From assembly GCF_016679925.1 (NCBI RefSeq), contig NZ_JAEQBW010000005.1, positions 62,001-126,000 of the forward strand: a stretch of DNA of 64,000 nt, given 5' to 3'. This stretch comes from Marivirga aurantiaca (GTDB taxonomy: Bacteria; Bacteroidota; Bacteroidia; Cytophagales; Cyclobacteriaceae). The notes beneath the pieces are model-generated. The model was not told the origin of the DNA and did not search any database. It worked only from the letters and a program-made list of their open reading frames with translations. The position numbers were made by a program, and so were the translations under genes. Positions 1-7,864 of the stretch are shown piece after piece. Numbering within the stretch: position 1 is the first letter of the stretch; each line of letters starts with the position of its first letter.

Positions 1-146
1 TAGATTCGTTTAATGTGATATAAGACCCCTTTTCTCTTTTATCGGTAGTAAGTGACAAGATTTATTTTACAAGAGCTCAAAAAGGAATTGCTTATGCATA
101 TGAATTGTATTTTATTTACCTTCTTTTCATCAAACTTTATCTATTA

Positions 147-1691
147 ATGTATCTACTTTTTCCTGGCCGACATCATTTACTCACTCAATTTCAATTTGAT
201 TATCTGCAAAAAATAATTCAGGAAAAAAGTGAGGATAAAATTGTTGGAATTGTATTTGCAGTTACATCGGCCAACCATAGTGGCACCAAAAGGAATCCTA
301 TCCCATTCTATCTCCGCGCCATGATGATTCAGGAATTCTGTGAGTATTTACCAGCTAAAAGCTATGTGTTTGGAATAGATGATGTAGGCGAACTGGAGAA
401 TTTCGCCTCCTATACTTTGAAACAGATACAGCATCAAAGTGAGCAAAAGCTGCAATTAAATGCTGAAAACACTTTGTTAATTTGCTCTACTCCTGTAATG
501 GAAATGTATAAAAAACTTGGCTTTAAGGTGCTTACTGCTGAATTGCAGGACGAAAAATATCAAAGCTACCAAACAGCTTTGCCCTGGGAACTGGTTGAGT
601 CTATTTCTGAACATACAGATTGGGCTCAGGCAAATGAAATTGTATCGCTCATTCATCAGGCAAGTAAAAAAATATGGCAGACTTATAGTCTGGATGAGAA
701 GGTGAGAAACATACTTAACGACCCGATAATAGGAGAAGATGGAGATATCACCGAATCACGCGATTATAATTCTTATGTCCGCCAGATGGACGAAATAGCT
801 GAGATAAAATATAAAGATACAGCACGTTATATTAAGCCAGGCATCATTGGAGACATTGGTTGCGCGGTAGGCTCATGGATTAAACAAGCTTCCGAAGACC
901 CGAGATTTCGTGAATCCGATTTCTATGGAATAGAGGTGGCACGCCAGCTATATGAAATTTGCCTTCAGAGAAAGAACAACAGGGAGTTTGGAAATCCGTA
1001 TGTTTTCTTTGCTCAAAAAAATGCGGTCACGTCATTTGTATTTCAAAAAGAAAGTATGAATACTATCCACACCTCTTCCTTAACGCACGAAATTGAATCA
1101 TATGGTAACAGGCAGGATTTACTCAAGTTTATTTCCAACAGGTATGAAGAATTACAAAGTGGAGGAGTCTGGATTAACAGAGATGTGATAGGCCCTGAAA
1201 ACGGAAGTAAAACTATTCTGATGCAATTGACTACAGAAGATGGGCGAAACGATGACTTTGATCTGGTTTTTAGTGACAACACTCTGCTGGCTGAATATTT
1301 AGGAGGCTTGAGTACTTATGCCCTCTTCAAAAGATTTTGTATGGATTTCAGAAAAACAGAGAATGACCAAATCAGCTACAATGAAATACATATAGAAGGT
1401 GACACCTATTTTGAACTAGCTTTAAAAGATGCTGCAGAATTTATGCTCACAAAAGATTATCACGATAACTGGAACAGTGAAATGCATGAAAGATTCTGTT
1501 TTTGGAGCTTTTCTGAATGGAAAGCAACTTTAGAATCCTTCGGTTTTAGGGTAGAGGAAAGCTCTTCTGCTTATGCTAATCCATGGATAGTTCAGAATAG
1601 GTTTGAAAATAAAGTACAACTCTTCGATAAAAACAGGAAAGCACTTGACTATCCTCCCACGAACGTTTTACTTTTAGCATCAAAAATTTAA
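147..1691 (+). CDS. Nucleotidyltransferase-like domain fused to SAM-dependent methyltransferase
   Basis: Two-domain protein of about 514 residues, function not recognised with certainty. Residues 1-150 resemble a NadM/NadR-type nucleotidyltransferase fold: an FPGRHH start, an NPIPFYLRAMM segment like the helix after the second strand in NMN adenylyltransferases, and FGIDDVG near 75. The HxGH signature is not intact (T-Q-F-Q sits where it should be), so adenylyl transfer may be lost. From about residue 225 a class I methyltransferase begins, with the glycine-rich SAM loop GDIGCAVGSW near 235-244 and an acidic IE about 30 residues later. The frame is open upstream from base 24 with TTG codons (for example 105), but the ATG at 147 fits the usual MYLxFPGRHH start. 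It lies 33 bases before the nrtR-like gene, which suggests a role near NAD metabolism. The link is by position only. Confidence 0.72.
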   Translation: MYLLFPGRHHLLTQFQFDYLQKIIQEKSEDKIVGIVFAVTSANHSGTKRNPIPFYLRAMMIQEFCEYLPAKSYVFGIDDVGELENFASYTLKQIQHQSEQKLQLNAENTLLICSTPVMEMYKKLGFKVLTAELQDEKYQSYQTALPWELVESISEHTDWAQANEIVSLIHQASKKIWQTYSLDEKVRNILNDPIIGEDGDITESRDYNSYVRQMDEIAEIKYKDTARYIKPGIIGDIGCAVGSWIKQASEDPRFRESDFYGIEVARQLYEICLQRKNNREFGNPYVFFAQKNAVTSFVFQKESMNTIHTSSLTHEIESYGNRQDLLKFISNRYEELQSGGVWINRDVIGPENGSKTILMQLTTEDGRNDDFDLVFSDNTLLAEYLGGLSTYALFKRFCMDFRKTENDQISYNEIHIEGDTYFELALKDAAEFMLTKDYHDNWNSEMHERFCFWSFSEWKATLESFGFRVEESSSAYANPWIVQNRFENKVQLFDKNRKALDYPPTNVLLLASKI

Positions 1692-1724
1692 TCCTTATTA
1701 ATTAAGCTTTGAATACCTTTGAAT

Positions 1725-2411
1725 ATGGAGCAAGTACAAGACATAAAAGTAGCTGTTGATGCTGTAGTTTTTGGCTACAAAGTGAAAGATGGTATTTCTA
1801 TACTGCTCATCAAAAGAAAAATTGATCCTTTTAAAGGTTCCTGGGCCCTGCCTGGTGGACTTGTAAAAAACGAGGAAACCCTGGAAAAGGCCATCGAAAG
1901 AGAGCTTAAGGAAGAAACAGGTGTGTCTATTAATTACCTGGAACAGCTTTATAGCTTTAGCGAAGTGGAACGAGATCCAAGAAATCGTGTGATCTCAGTA
2001 GCTTATTACGGATTAATTAAACCAGATGCCTTCCAACTGAAAGCCAGTACTGATGCTGTGGATGCCCAATGGTTTAACATTAAAGATTTGCCACCCCTGG
2101 CGTTTGATCACCAACATATTGTAGAGCTAGCTATTAAACGATTGAGAGGCAAAATAACTTATGAGCCAATAGGTTTTGAACTGCTGGATAAGAAATTCCC
2201 TTTTTCGGATTTGGAAAAACTATATGCAGTAGTATTGGATAGGCCTATAGATAGGAGAAATTTCAAAAAGAAAGTGCTCAAATATGGTTTTATAAAAGAA
2301 ACCGATGAAAAACAAAATCTTTCAGGTGCCGGCCGTCCCGGCTTTCTTTACCAGTTCAATGAAGAAAAGTATTTCGATTTGAAAAGGAAAGGAATTAATT
2401 TTGAGGTGTAG
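1725..2411 (+). CDS. nrtR: NrtR-type Nudix transcriptional regulator of NAD metabolism
   Basis: About 228 residues: an N-terminal Nudix domain (1-140) and a C-terminal winged helix (140-228) ending in the GRPGFLYQF pattern typical of NrtR. NrtR proteins bind ADP-ribose in the Nudix domain and release operators of NAD genes. Here the Nudix box is intact (GG at 44-45, E near 50, RELKEETG at 59-66). Many NrtR members have a degraded box, so this one might also hydrolyse its ligand. A TTG at 1719 is in frame, but ATG 1725 gives the expected start. It sits directly upstream of the NadM-Nudix/NadV/Prs operon, and the paired palindromes at 2515-2593 are its likely targets (inference). A general Nudix hydrolase with a regulatory tail is the alternative. 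Confidence 0.87.
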   Translation: MEQVQDIKVAVDAVVFGYKVKDGISILLIKRKIDPFKGSWALPGGLVKNEETLEKAIERELKEETGVSINYLEQLYSFSEVERDPRNRVISVAYYGLIKPDAFQLKASTDAVDAQWFNIKDLPPLAFDHQHIVELAIKRLRGKITYEPIGFELLDKKFPFSDLEKLYAVVLDRPIDRRNFKKKVLKYGFIKETDEKQNLSGAGRPGFLYQFNEEKYFDLKRKGINFEV

Positions 2412-2514
2412 AAATTTTGCCTTAGTAGCACTTTAAAGCAAAGAATCCCCCTGCCCCCCCCTTTAAGAAAAAAAGTGAGAGGTTCATTTTCAATCAAGAT
2501 CAATGGCTCTATTT

Positions 2515-2593
2515 AATTATTTGTGTAAAAAATACGCAAATAATTTTGCGGCTTAATTTTCCCCTTTTATATTTGTGTATAATTAACGCAATT
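2515..2593 (+). promoter_or_regulatory. Promoter with two tandem palindromic operators (probable NrtR sites)
   Basis: Copy 1 has arms AATTATTTGTGTA (2515-2527) and TACGCAAATAATT (2533-2545), complementary except for one base, with an AAAAA spacer. Copy 2 repeats the core: ATTTGTGTA (2571-2579), five bases, then AACGCAAT (2585-2592). Between and over them lies a Bacteroidota-type promoter: TTTG at 2545-2548, 19 bases, TATATTTG at 2568-2575, which predicts a start near 2582 and a leader of about 16 bases before ATG 2598. A second possible -7 box (TAATTTTG, 2541-2548) lies inside copy 1. The operators cover the -33 and -7 elements, the layout expected for repression. That NrtR is the binder is inferred from the adjacent regulator gene. 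Confidence 0.7.
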
Positions 2594-2597
2594 AGAT

Positions 2598-3494
2598 ATG
2601 GAAACAGGAGTAATTATCGCCAGATTTCAAACACCCTACCTACACGAGGGGCATATGGACCTCATTCAAAAAGTAAAAGAGCAACATGATAAGTTGATTA
2701 TCATCTTGGGAGTAAGCCCGGTAAAAACAAGCCGTAAAAACCCTTATGACTTTTATACCCGGGAGACCATGATCAAAAAAGAATTCAATGATGTAATTGT
2801 TTTACCTCTTAGTGATCATCCAAGTGATGAGGCATGGTCGCAAAACCTGGATAATATGCTGGAAAGTGCATTTCCTGCGGAAGCATTTACTTTATACGGT
2901 AGCAGAGATAGTTTTATTCCCTACTACCATGGCAAAAAGCCGATAGTTGAACTCCCCGAACATGGAGATTATAGCGCCACGGAATTACGCAAAAAATATG
3001 CAGACAAGGTATCCAATTCAAGAGATTTCAGAGCCGGAATTTTATATACACTTCACAACCAATATAAAAAGGTTTATCCTACTGTGGATGTAGCTGTGTT
3101 TCGAAATAACAAAACAGAAGTGCTATTAGGTAGAAAAGCAATCTCCAGTAATTGGCGCCTTGTGGGTGGTTTTTCAGATCCCGAAGATGACAGTTATGAA
3201 ATGGCCGCCTTACGTGAAATGCGCGAAGAGTGTGGAGATCTTGCGGTGGAAAACCTGCAATATGAAACCTCCTCCAAAGTGGACGACTGGCGCTATAAAA
3301 ATGAGGCCGATCAAATTATCACCTTGCTTTTCAGCTGTGATTATAATGAAGGAGATGTAATAGCACAAGATGACATCAAAGAATTACAGTGGTTCCCTTT
3401 AGGAGAATTACCTAAAATGAAAGAATCTAATCAGCTTTCACCTGAACATTATATGCTGTTCGATTTTATACTTAACAAATACCTCACTAAATAA
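2598..3494 (+). CDS. nadM: Bifunctional NMN adenylyltransferase / Nudix (ADP-ribose) hydrolase
   Basis: 298 residues in two domains. Residues 1-150 are a NadM-type NMN adenylyltransferase: GVIIARFQTPYLHEGH with the catalytic HxGH at 16-19, and the ATP motif SATELR at 126-131. Residues 160-298 are a Nudix domain with the box from GG at 190 to REMREECGD (206-214); one residue is inserted relative to the usual spacing. In characterised cyanobacterial and proteobacterial fusions of this type the Nudix part splits ADP-ribose into AMP and ribose-5-phosphate. The N-domain should convert NMN and ATP to NAD. It is the first gene of a four-gene operon, 7 bases before nadV, and the promoter and operators lie directly in front. 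The substrate of the Nudix half is inferred. Confidence 0.92.
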   Translation: METGVIIARFQTPYLHEGHMDLIQKVKEQHDKLIIILGVSPVKTSRKNPYDFYTRETMIKKEFNDVIVLPLSDHPSDEAWSQNLDNMLESAFPAEAFTLYGSRDSFIPYYHGKKPIVELPEHGDYSATELRKKYADKVSNSRDFRAGILYTLHNQYKKVYPTVDVAVFRNNKTEVLLGRKAISSNWRLVGGFSDPEDDSYEMAALREMREECGDLAVENLQYETSSKVDDWRYKNEADQIITLLFSCDYNEGDVIAQDDIKELQWFPLGELPKMKESNQLSPEHYMLFDFILNKYLTK

Positions 3495-3501
3495 GAAAGT
3501 C

Positions 3502-4938
3502 ATGAGAAATAACTTAGTATTACTCGCAGATGGTTATAAATATTCTCACCACAAACTCTACTATCCTGGCACAGAAAAAGTATGTAGCTACCTGGAAAGC
3601 AGGGGTGGAAAATTTGACAATACTGTTTTCTACGGGCTGCAATATTTCCTGAAAACATTCCTGGAAGGGCAGGCATTTACCCAAGCTGATCTGGACGAGG
3701 CCGAGCCTATTTTGGAATCTGTATTCGGGAGAAATGATGTGTTTGACAAGAGTAAATTTCAATACATACTGGACAAGCATAAGGGGAAATTACCTGTTCG
3801 AATTAAAGCTGTTCCTGAAGGAAAAGCTGTACCAGTTCAGAATGTGCTGATGACCATTGAAAACACCGATCCGAAATGCTATTGGCTCCCTAATTTTTTG
3901 GAAACACTTTTAATGCAGATATGGTACCCTTGCACAGTGGCTACTTTAAGCAGGGAGATTAAAAAAGTGATTACTCAATACTATGATGAAACAGCCACTC
4001 CCGGTTCCGAAGCGGGTATTCCTTTTGTATTGAATGATTTTGGAGCCAGAGGGGTAAGCAGCCTGGAAAGTGCTGGCATTGGTGGCAGTGCGCATTTAAT
4101 CAACTTCAACGGCAGTGATACCATATCCGCCTCTGTATTTGCACAAAAGTATTATGCTGCAAAGGAAGTTTATGGTAAAAGTATTCCGGCTACTGAGCAT
4201 AGTATTTGTACATTGTTGGGCGAAAAAGGTGAGAAAGGTATTTTCAAGCATGTATTAGATGAATTTCCTGCTGGATTAGTCGCTTGTGTATCTGATAGCT
4301 ATGATATCTTCAGGGCCTGCAAAGAGTATTGGGGAGAGGAATTTAAAGAGAGAATTCTTGAAAGAGATGGTGTATTAGTGATCCGCCCTGACAGTGGTGA
4401 CCCGGTGATGACTTTATTAAAAGTATATGAAATATTATTCGAGAAATTTGGCTACACTATCAATGAAAAAGGGTATAAAGTACTGCCTCCACAAGTTCGG
4501 GTAATTCAGGGTGATGGCGTAAATTACGAAGCCATTCAGGAAATATTTGAAGCGCTGAAAACAAATAAAATAAGTGCTGAGAACCTGGTATTAGGGATGG
4601 GTGGTGCACTCCTGCAAAAGCTGGACAGAGACACACAAAAATTTGCATTAAAATGTAGCTATGCTGAAATAAATGGCAAGGCAGTATTGGTGCAGAAAAG
4701 GCCTAAAGAATTGGATAAAAGCGGAAAAATTATTGAAAGCTTCAAAAAAAGTAAAGCCGGTAAGTTAAAGTTGGTGAAAATAAATGGTGTTTACAGCACA
4801 GTAGCAGCTCACGAATTACCAGAGGTTCCGGATGAATTAGTCACTGTATTTGAAAACGGAAAAGTCCTAAAAGAATGGACTTTTGAAGAAATAAGAAAAA
4901 ATGCAGCTATTGAAGAAAATCAAGCTGTATTTATATGA
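3502..4938 (+). CDS. nadV: Nicotinamide phosphoribosyltransferase (NAMPT family)
   Basis: 478 residues, co-linear with human NAMPT over the whole length. It joins nicotinamide and PRPP to give NMN. Conserved features include DGYKYSH (11-16) at the nicotinamide pocket, DFGARGVSS (179-187), the phosphohistidine loop IPATEHS with catalytic His at about 233, VSDSYD (263-268) and IRPDSGD (294-300). The C-terminal FENGKVLKEWTFEEIRKNA block is also typical. It overlaps the next gene by four bases (ATGA) and follows nadM by 7 bases, so translation is probably coupled. Phage-type Namat enzymes, which use ADP-ribose pyrophosphate instead of PRPP, belong to the same family, and I cannot exclude that substrate from the sequence alone. 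A bacterial NadV is the simpler reading. Confidence 0.94.
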   Translation: MRNNLVLLADGYKYSHHKLYYPGTEKVCSYLESRGGKFDNTVFYGLQYFLKTFLEGQAFTQADLDEAEPILESVFGRNDVFDKSKFQYILDKHKGKLPVRIKAVPEGKAVPVQNVLMTIENTDPKCYWLPNFLETLLMQIWYPCTVATLSREIKKVITQYYDETATPGSEAGIPFVLNDFGARGVSSLESAGIGGSAHLINFNGSDTISASVFAQKYYAAKEVYGKSIPATEHSICTLLGEKGEKGIFKHVLDEFPAGLVACVSDSYDIFRACKEYWGEEFKERILERDGVLVIRPDSGDPVMTLLKVYEILFEKFGYTINEKGYKVLPPQVRVIQGDGVNYEAIQEIFEALKTNKISAENLVLGMGGALLQKLDRDTQKFALKCSYAEINGKAVLVQKRPKELDKSGKIIESFKKSKAGKLKLVKINGVYSTVAAHELPEVPDELVTVFENGKVLKEWTFEEIRKNAAIEENQAVFI

Positions 4939-5375
4939 TCACTAAAGCCATTAGCCGAGCTTTTGAGCAGGCAAAAACGAGGAATTGGAACAAGACCTAT
5001 TGGGCTTTTGATGTGCACGAAACGGTTCTGGAACCCAATTGGTCAGAGGTAGAATTACCAACAAAATTCTATCCTCTGGCGAAAAAAGCTTTGCAATTGA
5101 TTAGCCAAAGGGAGGACGTGTGCTGCATTTTATTTACTTGCTCGCATCCTTCAGAAATTGAAAAATATCTTGCTTTCTTTGCATCACATAATATTCACTT
5201 CAGCTATGTGAATGAAAACCCTGAAGTGAAGAACAAAAAGTATGGCAACTTTTCAAAAAAGCCCTACTTCAATGTGCTCTTTGAAGACAAAGCCGGTTTT
5301 GATGCTTTAACTGATTGGAAAGAAGTCATCAAACTACTGGAAAAGAAGCAGGAAACTGTAATTCAGAAAATATAA
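4935..5375 (+). CDS. Small HAD-like protein within the NAD salvage operon
   Basis: 146 residues, no firm family name. It shows HAD-fold signatures: motif I at 26-30 is D-V-H-E-T, so the second aspartate of the usual DxDxT (the general acid/base) is histidine; a motif II-like FTCS lies at 67-70; a lysine-containing stretch (107-110) is followed by FEDKAGFD (117-124), which could supply the acidic motif IV. There is no signal peptide or membrane segment. It overlaps nadV by four bases and ends three bases before the prs-like gene, so it is firmly inside the operon. A role as a phosphatase or housekeeping enzyme for NMN, PRPP or ribose phosphates is possible but is inference. The altered motif I could also mean a non-hydrolytic or weakly active member. 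Confidence 0.8.
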   Translation: MITKAISRAFEQAKTRNWNKTYWAFDVHETVLEPNWSEVELPTKFYPLAKKALQLISQREDVCCILFTCSHPSEIEKYLAFFASHNIHFSYVNENPEVKNKKYGNFSKKPYFNVLFEDKAGFDALTDWKEVIKLLEKKQETVIQKI

Positions 5376-5378
5376 ACT

Positions 5379-6287
5379 ATGAAAAAGCTACTCTTTTATA
5401 CCACCAAATATAAATATCTTGCTGATAAAATACTGGCTGAAAACAGCTTTGAAGAAGGGCAAGTTGAAGTGAAGGAATTTACCGATGGTGAACGATATCA
5501 ACGCATATTAAACCAGGTCGAAAACCGGGATGTCATACTGTTGGGAGGTACTGTATGCGATGCCGACACCTTGGAACTCTATGATTTAGCTTCAGCACTA
5601 GTCTCATATGGAGCTAACTCATTGAGCTTAGTAGTTCCTTACTTTGGTTATTCCACAATGGAGAGAGCTGTTAAACCCGGAGAAATTGTGACTGCCAAAA
5701 CTAGGGCAAGGTTACTTTCTTCCATTCCTAAAAGCCATAAAGGAAATAAAATTTACTTATTTGATTTACATACAGAAGGAATTCCACATTACTTCGAGAA
5801 TGATCTGCAGCCTGTGCATGTTTATTGTAAAGAAATTATTATCGAAGCAGCGAAATCTGTAGGTGGAAAAGATTTTGTTCTGGCAAGTACCGATGCTGGC
5901 AGAGCCAAATGGGTGGAGTCCCTGGCCAATGATATAGGTGTTAATGCTGCTTTCTTGCTCAAAAGAAGATTGGAAGAAGATAAAACAGAGATAAGTGCCG
6001 TTAATGCAGATGTAAAAGGTAAAACCGTGGTGATTTATGACGATATGATCCGCTCAGGCGGAAGCATCATAAATGCAGCAAAAGTGTATAAAGAAGCAGG
6101 GGCATCAAGTATTTTTGTAATCACCACCCATGGGATATTTATCAATGACGGGCTGCAAAAGCTAGAAAACTGCGGATTAGTCGAAATGGTTGTTACTACA
6201 GACACACACTGCCATATGAACCGTGAGAATTCGAACTTCCTAAAGATTCACAGTATAGCACCACTGGTTAACCAGCTATTTAGGTAA
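5379..6287 (+). CDS. Divergent ribose-phosphate pyrophosphokinase (Prs-like)
   Basis: 302 residues, homologous to PRPP synthetase along its length. Conserved parts: FTDGER (34-39), PYFGYS (87-92), FDLHTEG with the catalytic-region His at 131, the flexible-loop KRR at 195-197, and the PRPP loop DDMIRSGGS at 221-229. It is not a standard Prs: the ATP-binding RQDRK that normally follows FGYA is replaced by TMERA (93-97), and the SPDxGG stretch reads STDAGR (170-175). Last gene of the nadM-nadV operon, three bases after the HAD-like gene. It most likely supplies PRPP to NadV. The altered ATP loop leaves open another pyrophosphoryl acceptor such as ADP-ribose, as in the phage Adps enzyme. A housekeeping prs is expected elsewhere in the genome. 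Confidence 0.88.
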   Translation: MKKLLFYTTKYKYLADKILAENSFEEGQVEVKEFTDGERYQRILNQVENRDVILLGGTVCDADTLELYDLASALVSYGANSLSLVVPYFGYSTMERAVKPGEIVTAKTRARLLSSIPKSHKGNKIYLFDLHTEGIPHYFENDLQPVHVYCKEIIIEAAKSVGGKDFVLASTDAGRAKWVESLANDIGVNAAFLLKRRLEEDKTEISAVNADVKGKTVVIYDDMIRSGGSIINAAKVYKEAGASSIFVITTHGIFINDGLQKLENCGLVEMVVTTDTHCHMNRENSNFLKIHSIAPLVNQLFR

Positions 6288-6359
6288 AAAAAGAGCCCGC
6301 CATTATATTTTCCAATTTCCTGATAGTCAAACAATATAATCAGAAGATTTAATTCAGTA

Positions 6360-6394
6360 TTCACTATTCCTCGAAGCTATCGAGGAATAGTGAA
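6360..6394. repeat. Perfect 14-bp inverted repeat between convergent genes
   Basis: Arms TTCACTATTCCTCG (6360-6373) and CGAGGAATAGTGAA (6381-6394) are exactly complementary with a 7-base loop. It lies between the ends of the prs-like gene (plus) and the decarboxylase gene (minus), where a bidirectional terminator would be expected, but there is no strong T tract on either strand. It could be a terminator, an mRNA 3' stabiliser or a short palindromic repeat of the genome. Confidence 0.75.
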
Positions 6395-6427
6395 ATCCCC
6401 ATTTAGCATGCCGGGAGATTTTATCTG

Positions 6428-7645
6428 TTAAACCTCCTCTAAAAATCTTTCCAGCTTCTCAATAGTCACATGATCCATGATCACTATTTTAAACCATTTT
6501 GCATTTTTATGATTGTCCGGCACCAACCCATATTTTTTACAAACTTCCGGTTTCAGATATTCCGCTTCAATAGTGACAATATTGGCATCAGGATATCTAT
6601 AAAAGGCGATTCCTCTTTCTTTAAGTTGATTACACAACCATGTGGCACGGTGATTAAGCACCATTGTCTTTTCATACCAGCCATTCGGCCCATAGGTCAT
6701 TAATATCATCCAAATAGCTATGGCATTAGCTCCCGATCGTGAACCTATCAAAGTATAATCTTCCCCCTCTACATAACTTGCTTCCTGCGTATTCGCATAG
6801 GCCATCCAATTTTTTCTAATGAGAAATATGCCTGTTCCGTAAGGTGCTTGCAGCATTTTATGTGCATCCAAAGTGATAGAATTCACATGTCGGTTGCTGA
6901 AATTCAAATTATTCTCAGCTTTGGCAAATGGATAGAAAAATCCGCCATAAGCACCATCCACATGTAATTTGAATGGAGCATTCATTGCGCTTAGAACCTC
7001 TGTATAACAATCAACATTATCCACCGATCCAAACATGGTGGTCATCATATTGGCCATCACAATAAAATATTTTTTACGCTCAGACTGTGCATGTATAATA
7101 GTTTTTTCAACACCATTATGATTTATCTCTCTGGTTTTTTGATCCACCGGCACCTTGTAAAAGCCTATCTGAAACACATTTGATGCTTTAGCTGAAGAGT
7201 AATGCGCATCAGCCGAGCTGATTAAAGCAATTTCATCCAAGGAAGCATGGTGTTCCTTCATAAAATAATTGCGATAGATCCAAACTGCCTGCATATTGGC
7301 TTCTGTTCCTCCGGAGGCAACATATCCATCAAAATCTTCTTGCCCTCCTTTCAATATTTCCTTAGCACATAAGGCAATAGCTTCTTTTTCGATCGCCTGG
7401 GTGCCTTTGAAAAAGCTTTCTGAAGAACCTAGAGTATGGCACCCTATATGGTTGGGATTATGTATCAGAGTGGAAAGAAAAGGTGCATCTTCTAAAAATG
7501 GGGCATTTTGATAAAACACTTTATCATCCAAATGAGAAGCCGGCAAGCCAATTATGTTCTGGTTATAGTAATCAACATTCTCATTTAAAGCAGAGAATAT
7601 ACGCTCCTTGATCTGTTGTTGGGACAGTTTTTTCCACTGTTGCAT
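6428..7645 (-). CDS. PLP-dependent group II amino acid decarboxylase family protein
   Basis: 405 residues of the aspartate aminotransferase fold, glutamate/histidine/aromatic decarboxylase branch. SGGTEAN (111-117) is the phosphate loop, His near 148 (DAHYS) should stack on PLP, HVDGAYGG (228-235) holds the PLP-N1 aspartate at 230, and the Schiff-base lysine is in LDAHKM, Lys263. The substrate cannot be read from the sequence; glutamate, histidine, tyrosine or a sphingosine-phosphate-lyase-like reaction are all possible. There is no membrane segment or signal peptide. It is transcribed away from psd with a 219-base gap and converges on the NAD operon. Confidence 0.88.
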   Translation of the reverse strand: MQQWKKLSQQQIKERIFSALNENVDYYNQNIIGLPASHLDDKVFYQNAPFLEDAPFLSTLIHNPNHIGCHTLGSSESFFKGTQAIEKEAIALCAKEILKGGQEDFDGYVASGGTEANMQAVWIYRNYFMKEHHASLDEIALISSADAHYSSAKASNVFQIGFYKVPVDQKTREINHNGVEKTIIHAQSERKKYFIVMANMMTTMFGSVDNVDCYTEVLSAMNAPFKLHVDGAYGGFFYPFAKAENNLNFSNRHVNSITLDAHKMLQAPYGTGIFLIRKNWMAYANTQEASYVEGEDYTLIGSRSGANAIAIWMILMTYGPNGWYEKTMVLNHRATWLCNQLKERGIAFYRYPDANIVTIEAEYLKPEVCKKYGLVPDNHKNAKWFKIVIMDHVTIEKLERFLEEV

Positions 7646-7795
7646 AGCTTTTTATTTACTTAAAAGGTTATTGAAATAGCGACTCCTCGTGCGGAAATCT
7701 TAGATAGGTTGCATAAAAATAAGGAGAGACTATTGATTTTCCAAATTCAACCCTTAGTAGAAAAACTTATTTGTTCTTATTCTTTCAAACACAAA

Positions 7796-7819
7796 AGCCA
7801 CCCAATTTCTCAGGTGGCT
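7796..7819 (-). terminator. Rho-independent terminator after psd
   Basis: On the minus strand AGCCACC and GGTGGCT form a 7-bp GC-rich stem around a 10-base loop, followed directly by TTTTG. It lies 46 bases beyond the psd stop codon. Confidence 0.75.
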
Positions 7820-7864
7820 CATTAAATATCTAACTTTAAGTTGCAAAAAATTTGCTTCTAATTA

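Noticed and set aside
105-146. N-terminal extension of the first protein from TTG 105
   Set aside because: The added residues form a hydrophobic stretch unlike the conserved start, and ATG 147 matches the family opening.
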